64,000 nt of DNA. It comes from Myxococcales bacterium (GTDB lineage: Bacteria > Myxococcota_A > Polyangia > Polyangiales > Houyiibacteriaceae). Shown piece after piece: positions 61,955-64,000 of the stretch. Below the pieces are notes generated by a model that was given only the letters and a program-made list of their open reading frames with translations, was not told the DNA's origin and ran no database searches. Location: contig JAOTVB010000001.1 in NCBI GenBank assembly GCA_029863605.1, positions 534,187-598,186 on the forward strand. Reading direction: 5' to 3'. Every line of letters begins with the position of its first letter. Within the stretch, counting starts at the first letter, position 1. The translations under genes were made by a program, and so were the position numbers.

Positions 61955-62287
61955 ATGCGTCTTGCTCTTCTCGCTTCTGTATTGACCGCTGGCGTCATGT
62001 GGTTCGCATTCAGCGGCGCCACCGTGCAATCGCAAACCGGTGCCGAATCTTCTCAATGCACGACCTGCGGCAAGGCCAAAGCGTGCCCGCATTGCGCGGC
62101 CAAGGGTCATGGCTGGCACCATGCACACAAGTACGAATACAAATGCGTTCATCAAAGCGAGCGGACCAGCAAGAAGGCCGCGGACGCCATGACGGCGCAG
62201 TTTAGCGGCCTCGGTGAAGACGGCTGGCGCCTCTCGAAAGCCGACGGCGGCTTCTGGTGCTTCACGAGAGTCAAGAACGCCAAGTAG
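61955..62287 (+). CDS. Small secreted Cys/His-rich protein
   Basis: 110 residues with a perfect AAGGAGG Shine-Dalgarno before ATG 61955. A cleavable signal peptide (MRLALLASVLTAGVMWFAFSG) leads to a mature part with CTTCGKAKACPHCAAKGHGWHHAH and a later C-V-H-Q and W-C-F: two CxxC pairs and five nearby His, suggestive of periplasmic metal (zinc or copper) binding. The C-terminal half (KKAADAMTAQFSGLGEDGWRLSKA) resembles DUF4177-like modules. No family assigned. Confidence 0.72.
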   Translation: MRLALLASVLTAGVMWFAFSGATVQSQTGAESSQCTTCGKAKACPHCAAKGHGWHHAHKYEYKCVHQSERTSKKAADAMTAQFSGLGEDGWRLSKADGGFWCFTRVKNAK

Positions 62288-62315
62288 CCGGCGACAGCCC
62301 CGACACACCCGCCGA

Positions 62316-63872
62316 TCACGCCCTTGCGAGCATCCGGTCCGACAGATAGCTGGCCATCGCGTAGATCGTTTCCTGGGGGTTCACCAGCAGCGTCGTCGGG
62401 AACAGGCTCGCGTCGACGACGTAGACATTGTCGAGATCGTGCATCCGGCCGTCTGGGCCGACGACGCTCTTCTTCGGATCTTTCCCCATGCGCATCGTTC
62501 CCTGTGGGTGGTATGAGGCGAGCTTGTAGAGGTGCTTCCCGTTTTCGAGTGAGTTGATGACCGAGTCGATCTGATCAGGGCTTTCGATGACCGTGCGGCG
62601 AGTCGTCGGTAGGAACACACGCTCGGCACCCGCGGCGAAGTAAATCTTCGCGGCGTTACGAAAGGCCTCCTGAAGACTTGGAAAGTCGCGATCGTCTAGG
62701 TCGTAGTCGATGCGCTTGCGCCCGTTCTCCATGTAGACGCGACCGACGTTGTGGTCGTGGATGAGGGTCACCGCAGCCAAGAACCTGTTGCTCTTTTGGA
62801 TGAAGTCGGTGTACTCGCGTCCGACTCCCCCACCCGAGCCTGTGGTGAGCGACATCGGTCCGAGGAAACCCGCCTCGAGCAGGAAGCTTCCCTCCTTCGG
62901 ATCTTCGATGTTCCCCGCATAGGTCGTGATGGTGGCGCCGAGCCATCCATAGATGTCATCTTTGTGCACCGCAATCATTGCGGTCGAGGGATGGCACGCG
63001 AAGTTGCGCCCGATGAGGCCACTGCTATTGCCGATCGCATTCTTCTGAAAGAGCAGGGGTGTTTGCACTGCGCCCGCGGCGACGACCACCAACCCGGCTT
63101 TTACCGCGACGGGCTTCGTGCTGCCGCTGGCGTCGGTTGCGACCGCGTTGACCTGAGTGACGCGGCCATTGGTCACCTCGAAGGTTTCGGCGCGAGTGCC
63201 GCTCAGAATCGTAGCGCCGAGCTCGCTCGCCCATGGAAGGTACGTCACCAGCATCGATTGCTTGCGATCGGTCTTGCAACCCGACAGGCAATGGCCCGTG
63301 AGCGCGCAATGCGCGATGTTTCGCGAGACGGGGGCAGCAGGGATCCCGACCCTCTTGGCGCCTTCCATGATCAGGCGGCCGTTGAGATTGATCTCATGGG
63401 GGCCGTTCGGGTGGATGCGAAGGTTCTTCTCGACCCGTTCGAAGTACAGCGCCATCGCTTCAGGCGATAGATCGTCGAGGCCGTGGTCCTCTCCCCAGGC
63501 TTCGAGCACTTTGTCGGGCGCCCGAAAGCACACGGCGGCATTGACGACGGTCGAGCCCCCAACGCACTTACCTTGGAGAACAACCAGGTCGCCGCTCTTG
63601 TTGACCTGGTTTCCGCCCTCTTCGTAGAGCGTGTGGAACGCCTCGATCAGGCGCTCGGTGAACTGCTGCGACTTCACGTATGGGCCCGCCTCGAGGACCA
63701 CGACCTTTGCGCCGGCGCGGCTGAGCTCGTAGGCCGCGACCGCGCCACCGGCTCCTGAGCCGATCACCACTGCGTCGGCATCGAGCTTGAGGCCCCGGTC
63801 CGGCATGTCCGCAGGCTGCTGAACCCTGAGCACGGGGACCGGTGGAGGAATGTCGGTCGATGGGTCCGTCAC
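62316..63872 (-). CDS. GMC-family FAD oxidoreductase (long-chain alcohol/steroid oxidase-like)
   Basis: 518 residues, GTG start overlapping the upstream stop (GTGA). FAD motif VVIGSGAGGAVAAYELSRAGAKVVVLEAG near residue 35, GKCVGGSTVVNAAVCFRAP (GMC signature 1), CALTGHCLSGCKTDRKQSMLVTYL with the paired Cys pattern known from fatty-alcohol oxidases, VAAGAVQTPLLF, and a C-terminal HPQGTMRMG..DASLFPTTLLVNPQETIYAMA (GMC_oxred_C, active-site His and Asn). It oxidises alcohols or sterol-like substrates. Last gene of an operon with the upstream partial gene. Confidence 0.9.
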   Translation of the reverse strand: MTDPSTDIPPPVPVLRVQQPADMPDRGLKLDADAVVIGSGAGGAVAAYELSRAGAKVVVLEAGPYVKSQQFTERLIEAFHTLYEEGGNQVNKSGDLVVLQGKCVGGSTVVNAAVCFRAPDKVLEAWGEDHGLDDLSPEAMALYFERVEKNLRIHPNGPHEINLNGRLIMEGAKRVGIPAAPVSRNIAHCALTGHCLSGCKTDRKQSMLVTYLPWASELGATILSGTRAETFEVTNGRVTQVNAVATDASGSTKPVAVKAGLVVVAAGAVQTPLLFQKNAIGNSSGLIGRNFACHPSTAMIAVHKDDIYGWLGATITTYAGNIEDPKEGSFLLEAGFLGPMSLTTGSGGGVGREYTDFIQKSNRFLAAVTLIHDHNVGRVYMENGRKRIDYDLDDRDFPSLQEAFRNAAKIYFAAGAERVFLPTTRRTVIESPDQIDSVINSLENGKHLYKLASYHPQGTMRMGKDPKKSVVGPDGRMHDLDNVYVVDASLFPTTLLVNPQETIYAMASYLSDRMLARA

Positions 63873-64000
63873 GGCGCCTCGATATCTTCTGCTATTGCAA
63901 TGGGCATCGGCGCGTTTCCGAGCTTCAAGATCTTCGCTTCATCCGAAACGGGGCCTTGATAGCCGACCCGACGCGCGGCCTCGACGTCTTGCCAGTATCC
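63869..64000 (-). CDS. C-terminal end of an unidentified protein (continues beyond window)
   Basis: The last 43 codons are open on the minus strand and read GYWQDVEAARRVGYQGPVSD, then EAKILKLGNAPMPIAIAEDI and a short tail to TGA at 63869. The stop overlaps the GMC oxidoreductase start (GTGA), so it is co-transcribed. GMC enzymes often pair with a small subunit of the gluconate-dehydrogenase gamma type, but the visible piece is too short to judge. Confidence 0.6.
   Translation of the reverse strand, partial: GYWQDVEAARRVGYQGPVSDEAKILKLGNAPMPIAIAEDIEAP

Noticed and set aside
1-64000. CRISPR array, insertion sequence or prophage
   Set aside because: No spaced direct repeats, transposase, integrase or phage structural gene was seen.

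Overview
The window is a high-GC, tightly packed bacterial chromosome segment: about 60 protein genes, one tRNA-Leu, few gaps, and many ATGA, GTGA or TAGTG stop/start overlaps. The content points to a myxobacterium-like (Myxococcota, former Deltaproteobacteria) host. It has three Ser/Thr protein kinases with large accessory domains, a Tgl-like TPR lipoprotein, a chemosensory operon with a HEAT-repeat protein, multihaem cytochrome/TPR fusions, many lipoproteins, a serine-palmitoyltransferase-like enzyme beside an acyl carrier protein, and a membrane protein resembling the MXAN_5187 family. This placement is inferred from gene content; there is no rRNA in the window. I see no insertion sequence, prophage or CRISPR array.

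Layout. 1-8.5 kb: 3' end of a serine acetyltransferase, ACP plus SPT-like enzyme, a PHM-like copper lipoprotein, a MaoC hydratase, DUF502 and EamA membrane proteins, a chlorite-dismutase/HemQ-family protein and chorismate synthase. 8.5-17.9 kb: a pentahaem cytochrome/TPR lipoprotein, an MlaE-type permease with a lipoprotein, an MshEN-like/HD-GYP/receiver/PATAN regulator and a kinase-ATPase-TPR sensor. 17.9-26.7 kb: housekeeping genes (tsaD, priA, def, fmt, cobalamin adenosyltransferase), a ketosteroid-dehydrogenase-like flavoprotein and an acyltransferase. 26.7-37.2 kb: an octahaem cytochrome with HEAT and TPR repeats, an MscS-type channel preceded by a structured leader or small RNA with a terminator, a Cache-like membrane protein with a secreted partner, a diacylglycerol-kinase-like lipid kinase, FabH and tRNA-Leu(CAA). 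37.2-49.6 kb: two divergent kinases, an N-formylglutamate-amidohydrolase family enzyme, a heat-shock-type sigma factor, a c-type-cytochrome-like lipoprotein with a LolB-like partner, orphan OppDF ATPases, a Tgl-like/HTH pair, recO and a DUF971 protein. 49.6-58.2 kb: a chemosensory operon (receiver, CheA, two CheW, HEAT protein, CheR, CheB, receiver, small histidine-kinase-like protein) with no chemoreceptor. 58.2-64 kb: the two-subunit 2-oxoacid:ferredoxin oxidoreductase, trpF, a small secreted Cys/His-rich protein, a GMC oxidoreductase and the 3' end of a further gene.

Most notable beyond the genes: (i) a dispersed intergenic repeat starting at the TAG stop codon of three unrelated genes; (ii) a perfect KstR-type palindrome over the promoter of the ketosteroid-dehydrogenase-like gene; (iii) a three-way-junction RNA plus intrinsic terminator ahead of the MscS gene, with G.U pairs that fix its strand; (iv) a c-di-GMP-type regulator whose receiver has Glu at the phospho-acceptor site; (v) a receptor-less chemosensory operon built around a HEAT scaffold. 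All functional calls rest on motif recognition; no database search was possible.
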